DNA of 64,000 nucleotides. Source: Thalassia testudinum (lineage: Eukaryota; Streptophyta; Magnoliopsida; Alismatales; Hydrocharitaceae). Shown here piece after piece: positions 38,481 through 50,134 of the stretch (its first letter is position 1; the number at the start of each line of letters is the position of its first letter). The notes beneath the pieces were generated by a model. That model was given only the letters and a program-made list of their open reading frames with translations, was not told where the DNA came from and did not search any database. The stretch lies in contig JAZHRO010000012.1 in assembly GCA_037157565.1 (NCBI GenBank), forward strand, positions 5,420,501-5,484,500. Direction: 5' to 3'. A program made the translations under genes and the position numbers.

Positions 38481-40690
38481 GTAGGGGTATAAGGTGGTTT
38501 TTTGTTTTAAATCAAAATACGTTGGTACAAAATTCTTTTGACATTGCCTTCATCCAATGTGGATGCCATTATGCTTGCAGGAAGGTAGAGGGCAGTCTCT
38601 TGATACTGAATATGTAAGCCATAGGGTAAAGGATGTGTAGATGCAATATATTCCTTTTTCTTATAAATTCCTTGCATGCAACAAGTGACCATGGTATGAC
38701 TTTGAGTTGGTGGTGGGGAATTTGATGGGGTGGGTGAATTGGAAGAAAATAGAGTGTTTGGATGATGGGGGTAAAGTGGATGATGGTGGAGGGTCTGGTT
38801 GAGTGGGTGGATGAGGCGAATGATATGTGGGATCAAATGGGTAGTGTAGAGAGGGAGAAAAATGGAGGATAGTTGGGACTGGTAGAGATGAGATTAGTGT
38901 ACTAGGGATAAGTTGTTTAAAGGGAAAGGAGAAATCATCAAATGTAACATGTCTGGATAAAAGTATTTTAGAGGTGAGTGGATTGTGGCAGTGATAGTCC
39001 TTGTGGTTAGAACCATAGCTAAGGAATATGTGAAGGGTAGAATGGGGCTGCAGTTTGTGGTTGGTATAAAACTTTAGGAGAGGATAGCAGCTACAACCAA
39101 ATACTGAAAGAAAAGAATAGTCAGCTGCTTAATGATAAAACTATTCATAAGGAATGCCACCCTTTAAAGTAGCTGAAGGAAGCAAATCGATAATGCATAT
39201 AGATGTATGCAAGGCATAGAGTACCACCATGAAATGATAAGGCTCAAGCAAGATCAACCATGTGGCGATTTTTACACTCGGTGACATCATTTTGTTAGGG
39301 CATGTGTAGAGTAGAGATGTGATGGTGGATGTCATTTTTGACAAGCCATGAATGAATTTTCTGGTATTCCCCCCCTCAATTAGAGTGGAGAGCTTTGATA
39401 GATGAATTACATTGAGTGCAAATAAAGGTAGAGAATAGAATAAATATGGCCAAAGCTTCAAACTTTTGAACATGGGGATGCACCCTTGTGAATTTGGTAG
39501 TGTCATCAATAAATGTTATTGCATAGTTATAGCCATCATGTGAAAACAAAGGGGTTGTCCACATATCAAAGTGAATAACATCAAAGGGACAAGCACTGGT
39601 AGATGAGGTAGCTGGAAGAGGTACTTGATGTTCCTTTGCTTGCATACATATATCACATGGATAATGAAGCTTCAAAAAAGTAGGCATGCCTACCTTATTT
39701 ACAATATGCTTATTAGCACGTGCTAAACGTTGGTGCCAGAGTGATAGAAGCTCAACCAAGAGGGCTTCAGAAGATCTACCAGTAGCTGGAGAAGAGTGAT
39801 GATGCATCTTGGTAGGGATCCATAACTGATATAATCCATTTTTAGGTTTGCCCTACAGTAGTATTTTCTTTCTCCATCCTTAACAAAAACACCTTCAGAT
39901 GAGAACTTGACACGGCAATTATTATCTCTTGTGAGTTTATATATCAAGAGCATATTTTTTTTAGCATTAGGAACACACAAAACATCACGAAGATGAATTG
40001 CAAAGGAAGAGAAATAAATTTTAAACCAACATGATGAATGTGCGAGCCTTGGATATTAGCAACTTTTATTTCATCAATGCCATGATACTTGTTAGTGATA
40101 GGACTGCCTAGAGAATTTGTAATGTGGTGTAAAGCTCCAGAGTTAAGGAACCATAATTCCTGACTGAGCACAGCATCGGTGAGATTAATGGAAGGATTAG
40201 CTGGATAATTGGTAGTGTTCAAACGATAATAACAATTCAAGGCATCATGAGTAGTCGTTCCACATATTTCGCAGGAGGAATATTGGTTAGAAGAAACATT
40301 AGTTATTCATCCATGAGCATTCTGGAATGATGCTTTGCTTTGATAGGGAAATTATCTACGAGGGGTAGTTTTGCCTGAACCACGTAGTGAAGATGGGCGG
40401 CCTGGCCCTTAGCAACCTAATTGATTGAGATATCCAAAGCTTGTTGCTGACAAATAAGATGATGTTCATGTGCGAGGAGGCCAATGAGTTCTTCAAAGGA
40501 TAGGGGTTTTGATCGCCTAGTGATAGTGGCCACAATGGGGTCAAAATCAGACCCAAAGCCATTCACAATAGCCAAGGTAAGTTCATCACGATCGAGAGGT
40601 TTCCACATGTTATAGCAAGTTTTGTAGTGATTAGGTATGCATTATTTGCAAATTCAGAAACAATCATATTCCCTTTCTTCAAATTTGTGA
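38480..40690 (-). pseudogene. Ty1/copia gag-protease-integrase remnant
   Basis: Reading the minus strand from 40690: gag (NLKKGNMIVSEFANNAYLI, then VNGFGSDFDPIVATITRR and LSFEELIGLLAHEH), protease with LWFLNSGALHHIT at about 40140-40170, where the catalytic DSGA is NSGA, then GAG-pre-integrase (LSLWHQRLARANKHIV and CDICMQAKEHQVP, about 39630-39740), integrase (FDVIHFDMWTTPL, YNYAITFIDDTTKFT) and its end (TSICIIDLLPSATLKGGIPYE, about 39140-39210). RT and RNase H are absent and no LTR is seen at either edge. Several frames are used, so it is dead. Confidence 0.85.
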
Positions 40691-40739
40691 GTTACTGTAC
40701 TCGGCATGATTGATCAAGTCATCGTGGTTAATTAAGGCA

Positions 40740-41262
40740 AGGAATAAAGGTGGGTTGGAGGTGTATCTCTATTTTGCTCATGCTTATAATGATAGAGAGA
40801 GGAGGAGAGATCTTTGGAGGTCATTGCTCCATCATCGTGATCTTTGCATTGAGAACTTTATCGTAATTCAGGGTGCAAAAGAGAAGGTAGGGGGGATTTA
40901 TGCATGCCACTGTAGTATGAGAGAGTTCAATCTTGCATTGACGAGGTGGGCCTCACGAACATTGTTGCAATTAGGGATAGCCTCTCGTGGACTAATTCTA
41001 TCACCGGAGTCGGACATATTGCCTCGAGGTTAGTATCTCACCTTGGCTTTGGATAAGTGGTTTTCTTTCTTTCCCTTTGTTAAGAGTTGAGTATGACCAC
41101 ACAGAATAGAGCGATCATGCCATTATGATTGTGTGGCTTGCTCGAGGTGGCAAGAGAAGGAGGTCTTTTAGATTCCTTAACTACTAGGTAGATAGAGATG
41201 AGTTCTTCCCTATGCTAAGTAGGGTGCAGGCCTTGAATGCAGATGGTAACCTGATGTACATG
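40740..41262 (+). pseudogene. L1-type LINE endonuclease fragment
   Basis: Pieces match the apurinic endonuclease domain of plant L1: AYNDRERRRDLWRSLLHH (about 40785-40840), FIVIQGAKEKVGG (the IVIGDFN position), SMREFNLAL, then a relic of the ARLDR region and RRSFRFLNYWVDRDEFF (about 41155-41215) and ALNADGNLMYM (41233-41262). It has several shifts and stops. It ends exactly where the Athila LTR begins, so the LTR cut it. Confidence 0.6.
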
Positions 41263-41264
41263 TG

Positions 41265-43534
41265 GTTGATACGAAATACGCGTGATTTGTAAAAATGGGT
41301 TTTTAACGTCGTTGTCACACTCGAATTCGCATACGCTTTTAAATTTATATCCTAGATAGGGGAGTATCTAAGGTCGTCCAAGAAGGCAAAAATTGCAATT
41401 CAATTCTCTTGCTAAAAACACATCTCAACTTCTTTTTGGTATTTTAAATATATATAATTTTTTTTTGTATTTTGAAATAATACGGGCAAAGTGCGAATTG
41501 TGACAAAAGAGTCCTAACACCTAAAATGCTAAGCTGAAATTTAAGAGATTAAAAAGTCCACTACCTAAGCTCACTCTAGGCAAGTGGAGGCCTAGAGTAA
41601 TTAGGGAGTGGAAGTAGAATAAATGCTAGAACTACAGTAACAATTGCAACAGAAAATTAAAAAGAAGGTAATTTAATTACCTCGAATTTGTGTTCTTTTT
41701 CCAAGACAAGTAGAGGAATGCTTCTACTAGAAATAAAAAAAATTTAAAAGCAATAAAAGAAATACAAATCCTCTTGCAAAAATTGGTGAAGAAGGGAGTC
41801 TTCTTGCTCCAAGCCTAGCTGCTCCTTGGCTTGAAAAGAGGGCTTCCTTCTTCTCCTTCCTTGAGAGCTCCTCCAAGGTGGAAGCTACCACTTTCAATGC
41901 TCTCCTCCAAGGGGTGGGCGTGCACCACCCTCAAAAGTTCCTCCAAGGTGGCGTGGACCACCTTCAAGATCTCCTCCAAAGATCTTCCTTGCCTGGCTTC
42001 TCCTTTGGCTGGCGTGGGCACAAGAGAGAAGGGAAGAAGGGAAGGCACCAAGGGGACAAAATATCCCCTTAATTTTCTTCTTCTTCTTCTCTCTTGGGCG
42101 TGGGCTTCTAGGTAGAATATGAAAGTGAAATTGCTAGCCAAGGATGGTTTGAATGGTGGTGGGTAGTGGTCTTTTTATAGGGTAGGATGGGGGGTTAAGG
42201 TGCCCCTTGAAATGGAGGGCTAAGATGGAAGGATGAAGGTGGTTGGTGATCCTATGGTCAAGGGCATTTGGCGCCAACCCAAGGGACTCATAGGGGTTGG
42301 TTATGGGTGGTGACACCCCTTGAAGTTGGCGACAAAATAGCTTCTAGAAGGGGGTCTTAGGTGGTGCCAAGAAAGGTTCTAGAAGGAGGGGGTATGTGGA
42401 GGGTGGAGATGGGTTTAAGGGGAATTGTGTGGTGGAGATGAAGGAGATTTTTGGAGGGAAAAGTGGCGCCAACAAGGGGGTAGTTAGGGTGGTTTTGGCG
42501 CCACTTTTAGGTGTCTTTTGGAGGTGGTCAGTAGGCTAGGTTGGCGCCAAGTAGGTTAGCTTATGTGGAGCTTAGGTGGAGCTAGTTGGGTGGAGTTGTT
42601 AGGTGGGTTTTTGGGGTGGTACAAGCCAAGGAAGTTGGAGCATAACTAATCTAAGCTAAGCTAAGCTAAGCTAGCTTAGCTAATGGAGGAGTAGAGGAGG
42701 AGGTGTTGGAGCTAGGGTCTGGAGGGAGGAGCTGAGGAGGAGAAGTCTGGAGCTGAAATTGGAGCTGGCTACTGCTGAAGAGGCTGGCATGGAGCTACTT
42801 TAGCTAGCCTAGCTTGCTAGTTCTTTGCTAGCTGCTAAGCCAACCTAAAGTGAGCTGGCTTCTACCATAATGAGTTGAGGTGAGCTAGGTCTGGTGCTCT
42901 CGGGGAGGATCAAGCTGGTTGAGGTAGCTAAGGTAGCTTAACTCAACTGAGTTGAGCTAAGCTGAGTCCCTGGGAGCTGAACTTGAGCTTCCTGAGCTGG
43001 GATGAGTTCTTCTTCAGCTGGCTAAAGTTGAGTGGAGCTTGATGTAGCTGGATCTAAGCTGGGGTGAACTCTTGTCAACTCAGCTGAGCTAGCTAGAGCT
43101 CCCTGTGGACTAGTGAGAGCTGAGATGAGCTAGACTCAGCTAAGTTGAGCTGGATCTGAGCTGACTTGAGCTAGGGTGAGCTAAGATGAACTCTCTTGAG
43201 CTGCCATTCAGCTGAGATTAGCTAAATGGAGCTGGGATGAGCTAACCCTAGTTTAAGTGAGCTAGGTTCCAACTATGGTGAGCTGGATCAAGCTGAGTTT
43301 CAGCTGGTCTGAACTCCTTCACCAATTGCCTTCTTGAGTGCTAGGGTTTTAGGGAGCTGTATATCTGTTCATCCCTAACACTCACAAAAACACATTAAAA
43401 CAGTAAAAGAAAATGCAATGGATGCCTAACCTAGTTAATACCTAAATGCAGCCCAAAAATCTGTTTGTGGAGTAAAATCTTAAGAGCTAGGTTTGTTTTA
43501 ATGCATAAGAATGATGATAAACTGGCGTTTATCA
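41265..43534 (-). repeat. 3' LTR of the Athila element (~2.27 kb)
   Basis: Minus-strand start TGATAAACGCCAGTT at 43534, directly after AGATAAGCATGTGGGTG, the conserved Athila purine-rich junction. The low end is near 41263-41267 (GGTTGATACGAAATACGC), where LINE codons stop. Only one copy is in the window, so the low end is approximate. ORFs at 41815-42316 are chance frames in GC-rich LTR sequence. Confidence 0.75.
42640..43330. repeat. Degenerate AGCT-rich array inside the Athila LTR
   Basis: Dozens of AGCT words at short, irregular spacing (CTAAGCTAAGCTAAGCTAGC, GAGCTGAGTTGAGCT, TGAGCTGGATC) fill about 690 bases. AGCT is self-complementary. No reading frame follows the unit. Confidence 0.8.
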
Positions 43535-44958
43535 CACCCACATGCTTATCTTTTGCTAGTCTCTTAGCAAAACTTCAAATTTTTTGGAAAATGGAATTTT
43601 TGGGTAATCTAATTTTTTTTAATTTTTGAGGAGAAAAAGATTAAGGGACCTTGGTTGATCGAAACACAGGAGGTACAGGATTTGTTAAGGATAAACATCG
43701 GAATTTATTTTTGGATCCAACCATTAGACAAAACGGGATCAAAATATCCTTCAAAAAATTTACAAATTAACCCTTTGTTAATTCAGATGATTTGAAATTT
43801 TTGTTTTTAGGATTTTTCTGGTTCCTGAATCTGATTCGCAACTTGCAAAATCCTTTAAAACCTTGTGTTTGTGCTTGTGAAAGGTCAACATTTATAAGGG
43901 CGTGTTAATTTATTTATTATTACTTTTTTTTCCTCTCTCTCATGCTTATTTTTAGCTTAGTCTTACAACAGATATGTCGGGATCATCATTCCTGTTACCA
44001 TTCCTCGAGGGGGCTCTGGCGCCAATATTTCGGGATAGCACTGTCCATGACACTGCCCAGGAGCTCACAACCCCAAAACACGATGTGGTATAAAGGGGCG
44101 CTCTAAGCAAACTCAAGCTCTTGCTCTGACACTATAAGTAGAGTACCGTCCAAGACACTTGAGCTGCTAAAATGCACTTTAATGCTCCATCTAAAGATAT
44201 GAAATATAAGTATGGAACAACGTCGAGGCGGTAACATGTTAACATCGCGTCCTCAAAGGAGGCTTTTTCCTCCTTCTCGGCGGTGGGAACTCAAACCAAT
44301 CATCTACTTCAGACCTTAACTAAGTCCAAACAAGGGAGTTTTTCAAATTTTTAGTTATTTTTTAAGTGTTGGCTTGTGTGTGAAAATTGACAAAAAGTTT
44401 CTCAAGACATGCAAGTTTTTTAAATAAAAAACTAAGTCAAATACTTTCCGTATTACAAAATCGGATCAAGTCACCTGAACTATCATGAGTTCAGGTGGAA
44501 TTTTAGAGGACATCTGATCTAGTCTAAAATAGACCCTGAAATTCTAATGATCAAATCCACATTCTTATCCTTAGTTTGTTAAAGATTAAATCCCATTGTA
44601 CCAAAAGTGAGTTTTCGACCTTAGTCTCGATTTAAAAAATTTTTCCTAAAAAAGTTTTCAACATTTTTATTTTTTTTTGGAATGTAAGCAGAAAAATAAA
44701 ATAACTAAAGAAAAATACATGTTTTTAGGTTTTGAAAAACCTAAATCGATCGCCAAATTTTAAAAATACCCTCCCCATGCTTAAGATATGCTATGTCCTC
44801 ATGCATTAGGAGGGAAAATGGATCACCTTAGTGAAGAACGGTTGGGTTTAGGTTAATTAAAACCTGGAAAAAGAAGAAAAAAGGAAAGCAGGGAAAAATG
44901 ATGGGTTATCTCCCATCCAGTGCTATCTTTTACGCCATTCAGCCGGGTGTAATGTGCA
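43535..44958 (-). other. Region between Athila pol and 3' LTR
   Basis: Autonomous Athila elements often carry an envelope-like ORF here; none is visible. AT-rich with simple runs. A segment at about 43990-44300 looks foreign: it holds GGCGCC, a CTCAAAGGAGGCTTTTTCCTCC inverted repeat and, on the minus strand, ATAGTGTCAGAGCAAGAGC, which resembles an initiator-Met primer site. Confidence 0.5.
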
Positions 44959-46245
44959 TTAGTGATCAAGGGTGGCTGACTCAGTAAACTTAAAAGATTC
45001 AGATGGAATTTTAGGCGTATGATCAAAATATGGCTTTAAACGTTGGCCATTGACTTGAAAGGTCGAATTAGTTTTTGGATAAAAAAGATCAAAGTCGTAT
45101 GGATATGTTTTATAGACAATAAAGGGGCTGGTCCATTTAGATTTTAATTTGCAAGGAAAAAGACGTAATCTCGCATCGAAAAGCCAAACGCGTTGATTAA
45201 CGTCAAAGTGTTTTCGAATAATATATTTATCGTGAAATTTCTTTGTTCGATCTTTATAAATCATCGCATTTTCATAGGAAAAATTACGTAATTCTTCCAA
45301 TTCAGTTAATTGTAATTTTCTATGGTTACCGGCGTCAAATAAATCTATATTGAGTTTTATTGTCCAAAAAGTCCTATGTTCTAATTTTACCAGGAGATGG
45401 CAGGCCTTCCCAAAAATCAGACAGAAGGGAGACATGCCAAGTGGGGTTTTAAAAGTGGTACGGTAGGCCCATAAAGCGTCATCCAATTTGGTGGACCAAT
45501 CTTTATGGTCGGGCCTAACCGTCTTTTGTAAAATATTTTTAATTTCCTGGTTAGAAACTTCAGCCTGGCCATTTGTTTGGGGGTGATAAGGTGTGGAAAT
45601 TTTATGATTAACCCCATATTTAGAAAGAAGATGATGGAATTGTGAGTGGGTGAAATGTTAGCCTTCGTCACTGATAATGGCTTTTGGTATGCCGAATCTT
45701 GAGAAAATATTTTTCTTAAGAAATTCGACAATCACACGGTGATCACTAGTGCAGGTGGATATTGTTTCTATCCATTTAGAAACATAGTCGACTGCGACTA
45801 ATATATATAAATACCCACCAAAGTTGATGAACGGTCCCATGAAGTCGATGCCCCAAACATCAAAAATTTCAACCTCTAAAATAGGATTAAGGAGCATCAT
45901 ATCCTTCCAAGTCATGTTGCCGATGCTCTGGCAATGCACACAGGATCGAACAAAGTCATGAGCATGTTTGTGCAAGCTGGGCCAATAAAATCCTGCATTA
46001 AGGATTTTAGCTGCAGTTTTCTTGCCCGAAAAATGTCCTCCACAGGCCATTGAGTGACAATGTCTCAAAATATCATGGATTTTAGAATCGGGGACACATC
46101 GTCGAATGACCTGATCGGCACAAATGCGGAAAAAGTCGGGCTCCTCCCAAAAATAATATTTAATATCAGCAAAGAACTTATCCCGTTTTGTTTTTGGCCA
46201 ATTAGCGGGGATTCGTTCTGTTGCTAAGTAGTTTGTGATGGGCGC
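44959..46245 (-). pseudogene. Athila integrase and C-terminal domain
   Basis: In minus-strand order: zinc-binding HHCC (HCHSMACGGH then SCVHCQSIG, about 45920-46065), core with GIDFMGPF (first Asp, about 45855), AIISDEG (second Asp, about 45670) and [12 protein letters not shown] (Glu, about 45560), then [20 protein letters not shown] and [15 protein letters not shown], and a tail ending [12 protein letters not shown] (about 45045). This is the Athila/Tat signature. A TAG follows ISDEG, and one stretch (45658-45487) reads as cleanly in a second frame, so small indels are present. Confidence 0.88.
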
Positions 46246-46248
46246 AAA

Positions 46249-47364
46249 CTAAGGGAGGGTTGTAGCAGCTAAAATGCTTTCATTGGGGAACTGATCTGGC
46301 GGGGTCATTATGTCATTCGTCATAAGACGAGAGAGATGGTTGGCTACTACATTGTGCAATCCCGCCTTATCCTTGATTTCTATGTCAAATTCCTGGAGCA
46401 GTAGAATCCAACGGATAAGGTGGGGTTTTGCATCTTTCTTTGTAAGCAAATATTTAATTGCTGAGTAGTCGGTATATACAGTGACATGTGACCCCAACAG
46501 ATAAGATTTAAATTTTTCTAAGGCAAATACAATGGCAAGAAGTTCCTTTTCAGTAACCGTGTAATTCCGTTGTGCATCATCAAAGGTTTTGCTAGCATAA
46601 TAGATCACAACGGGCTTTTTGCTAATTCTTTGCCCTAGAATGGCCCCCACAGCAAAATCTGAGGCATTTGTCATTAATTCAAAGGGACTATTCCAATCAG
46701 GTCCCTGTAATATTTGTGCCTCAGTAACCTCTTTCTTCAACCTCAAAAAACTCTCCAGGCACTTATCATTAAAATCAAATGGCTGGTCTTTAGTGAGAAG
46801 CTGACTTAACGGCTTGGAGATTTGGGAAAAATTTTGTATGAATCGACGGTAGAAACCCACGACCCAAAAAGGATCTGATCTGTTTGACAGTAGTGGGCGG
46901 TGGGAGCCTAGATATAGCATCTATTTTTGCTTTATCTATCGCGATTCCTTGTTTTGAAATAACATGGCCCAAGATAATACCTTCTTGATCATGAAATGAC
47001 TTTTCCCAGCTGAGGACTAGATTATCTTTTATGCATTTTTGGAGAGTTCTTTTAAGGTTTTGGAGACAATGGTCAAAAGAATCTTCAAAAACAGAGAAGT
47101 CATCCATAAAGACTTCTAAACATTCACCTACCAGGTCTGAAAAAATTGCAAGCATGCACCTTTGAAAAGTCGCAAGTGCGTTGCAAAGACCGAAGGGCAT
47201 CCTTTGGAAAGCAAAGGTTCCGAAGGGGCAGGTGAAAGTTGTTTTGTCCTGGTCCTCAGGATGAATTGCTATCTGATTATAGCCGGAATAATCGTCCAGA
47301 AAACAGTAAAAATTCCGTCTGGCTAACCGCTCCAAGATTTGATCAATAAAGGGGAGCGGGAAAT
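46249..47364 (-). pseudogene. Athila reverse transcriptase (3' part) and RNase H, cut by Tekay
   Basis: The RT palm reads FPLPFIDQILERLARRNFYCF, then LDDYSGYNQIAIHPEDQ, FGTFAFQRMPFGLCNA and CLEVFMDDFSVF; FMDD is the normal Athila form of YxDD. A frameshift near 46,880 separates it from the thumb (VGFYRRFIQNFSQIS) and RNase H (TNASDFAVGAILGQ, TEKELLAIVFALEKF, VYTDYSAIKYLL, ANHLSRLM). The first catalytic Asp motif of RNase H is TNASD, where TDASD is usual. At 47364/47365 the sequence jumps into a Tekay LTR, so the fingers of the RT and all of protease and gag are missing on this side. Confidence 0.9.
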
Positions 47365-50055
47365 TGTTATGACCCGAATCCCTACAGGACACGAGAATCG
47401 GACCGACTCGACAGATCCCAAAATCCAATCGTCCAACAAGAAAGTAACCAAAAAATAGTAAAATAAACCACATTCACCATGCAAGTAACTAACAGTAACA
47501 AAAATACAGCAGTAAAGAAGTAACTACTACAGTACACACTACCACACCAGAAGAGAATTTTAAATAAGTACAGGAATATGAAGTTACAAAACAAGAGTAC
47601 AAAAGTGTAATAAAATACTCACTATTACACAAAACGAGGTACAACAAAAGTACAACTACTGGGCTCTACTAGGCTTAGCACCCTCTGCAGTCGTGGGCTC
47701 TGCCTACTCAACACCTGGACACGAAAAAGGTTGTAAGTACAATACGTCAGCGAAACGCTGAGGAGAGTGGCAACCAGCTAACTAAGAGAAACAGTAAAGG
47801 TGAACAAGTAATTGTTGTTTTCAATCTTTCTTTATTTAACTAATTATTCTTTCTTTCATTACTTGGTTTATCTATCAGGTCTTTTTCTTGATCTCGAATG
47901 TTCCTCGTGGGAATGATCTTGATTGTAGTCTTTTCCGAAGAGTAGCACGTGGTGCTCTCCTAGCTGGGAGTCTCCCGTGGTGGTCCTACACTCAGTCAAC
48001 CACCCTAAGGTCGCTGACAGACGTAATGGTGACTACGGCACACGTGATAAACGCACGGGTAGCTACCCTGCATTGGCACGCGGTCAGTCGTTTCTGTTAA
48101 CTGGTGCGCCCAAAGCACAGCACGGAACCAGTATAGGGCATAGCCCTCTCAGTAATAGGGGTCGAGCCCTTCACAGTAACTAAACAAGGGTCTTGCCCCT
48201 CCACAGTCCGCGCACCCTCGCCTAACTACCCTGGTTTGCCCAGTGGCCTAACAAGTCAGTGTAGGACGGTTAGCTGAACCCCGGGCCTCGTGGGGTGGCT
48301 AGCTCTTTCCCTACACTAGTAGCTCTCCCCGGTACTGTGTACACGAGGGCCAAAGAGTCGGTACAGAGTGGCCAGTCCTAACTCCGGGTCCCAACCCTAG
48401 CGCGGCTGGCTCTGCTCTGCACTAAACAAGTAATATGTGCTTCCCTTGGTACCACGTACCCAAGAGACAACACACTTCCCCATTCACATTTCCAGTTCCA
48501 TTCTATTTATTTCCAAAAGCTCTACTTCTAATTCCCCATAGGGTTCATGCTCATGTTTCTCAGACCAAGCCATATTAGGTTTCATCATTTCAGGTTTATT
48601 CGCATATAGCACGTGTTTCCAACATTCAATCTTTCTTTTCCAATTTATATACAAGCAGCTCGTATTTACTTTCAAATAACAGAAATTACATGTAGCAGTT
48701 ACTAACAACAGTACTCTACATTTCACAGGCAGCTGTTATCCAATTACAGGCAATTATAATTCCATCTACTCATTCCAAGACTGCATTTTAGGCATTTAAT
48801 ATAATCGTTCCAGTATTTCTAATCCTACGATTCATGCCATACCCTAGGATCTATCATTCAATCTAGTTTTTTTGGTCCTAGGATTCATGCCATACCCTAG
48901 GATCTATCATTTATTCAAGATATGCATTTATGTTTGTAATTAAGGGCAGCCACTCTACCCGCAAAATCGGGTGTAATGGGGACGTGATCGGCAGGTCTAC
49001 GTGCCTCTGCAACCCCCAAATCCGCAATAGAATGAGGTCCTAACACAAGGATCAATCATAAGAAACCACTCAGAACAGGATAAAAGTATTTCAAACGAGT
49101 AGAGGAACTTGTATGGAGAAGAACAGAATCTAAAATACGAAAATCGGACATGGAACGGACCCTAAACGGGTCAAAAAACGACAACTCTGACTCAAATTAG
49201 ACATCTGGAACATCTTCCAGACGTCTTAAAAAGGGATCCAGATCATACCTTACTCTGTGCTGCTCCTCAGACGTCCAGGGATCGTGCTGAACCGTCTGAA
49301 CCTAGTTCCAGACGTCTGACTATCCCTCCGGACGTTTGGAGACGCTCTCCGCCGTCTGGTGACTCGCCCAGACGTCTGAACTGCGTGGGAGGACGTGTCC
49401 TACGCCTTCCCGAAACGAAACCTGCATGCGTACGCAAAATCTCTTAAACACGGCACGCAACAGACGTCCGCAAATGGAAGCGGACGCAGTACGTACCTCT
49501 CAGTCATCTGGAGCTTCTTCCAGACGTCGTTCGCGTCGTCTGGATGTAGGTCCAGACGTCTGATTCTGGGAAGAATCCCAGAATCAGAACTTCCTTCGTC
49601 TTCTTCCTACTGCGTGCGACCACACCACGCAGCCGCTCGTCCGCTACTCTAGCTGTAGCAGCGTTGGGGGAACCTCCCCGACACACACTCCGCCTCGCGC
49701 ATGCCGACTGACCTCGAGCTGCTACGGTGAGCTCTCTCTCTCACGGCTCGCGCGCTCTCCTCCCTTTCCTCTCGCTGTTCTCTCCGCCGCTGCACTCGAC
49801 TGCAGCTCTCGCGTTGAAGGAAGGAGACGGATGGTGTGGGGTGGTGAACGAGGGAGAGGGGAGGGGAGCATTTGTAGGCACGGGGGGGGTAGCTCTGCAA
49901 GTCGGCGAGGGAAGAAGAAAGAAAAGGCGGCTGGGGCTCAGTCTGTGCACGTGCCGCGATACTACGTGCGCAAAAGTTGATTTCCAGACGTCTGACCAAA
50001 CGTCTGGCCTAAGTCCCAGACGTCTTAAAGAACTTTGATGGCACGGGTCTTAACA
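47365..50055 (-). repeat. 3' LTR of the minus-strand Tekay element (2,691 bp)
   Basis: Starts (minus) TGTTAAGACCC at 50055 and ends GGTCATAACA at 47365. I count nine GACGTC sites: two (about 49987 and 50020) before and seven (49220-49555) after the place where other copies have a TATA box, which is lost here. The leader hairpin is at 49560-49587. Confidence 0.9.
49560..49587 (-). other. Leader hairpin of the Tekay LTR
   Basis: CTGATTCTGGGA and TCCCAGAATCAG form a perfect 12-bp stem around AGAA. Same place as 2932-2960 and 57153-57179. Confidence 0.75.
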
Positions 50056-50134
50056 TAACAAACTCAAAAGAAATTTTGTCGTCGAAACTTGTGCTAACTA
50101 GGGTGCAGAAAGGAACAACATACACATAACAAAC

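Noticed and set aside
42640..43330. CRISPR-like or satellite array
   Set aside because: Units are irregular AGCT words without constant repeats and unique spacers, and it lies inside a plant LTR.
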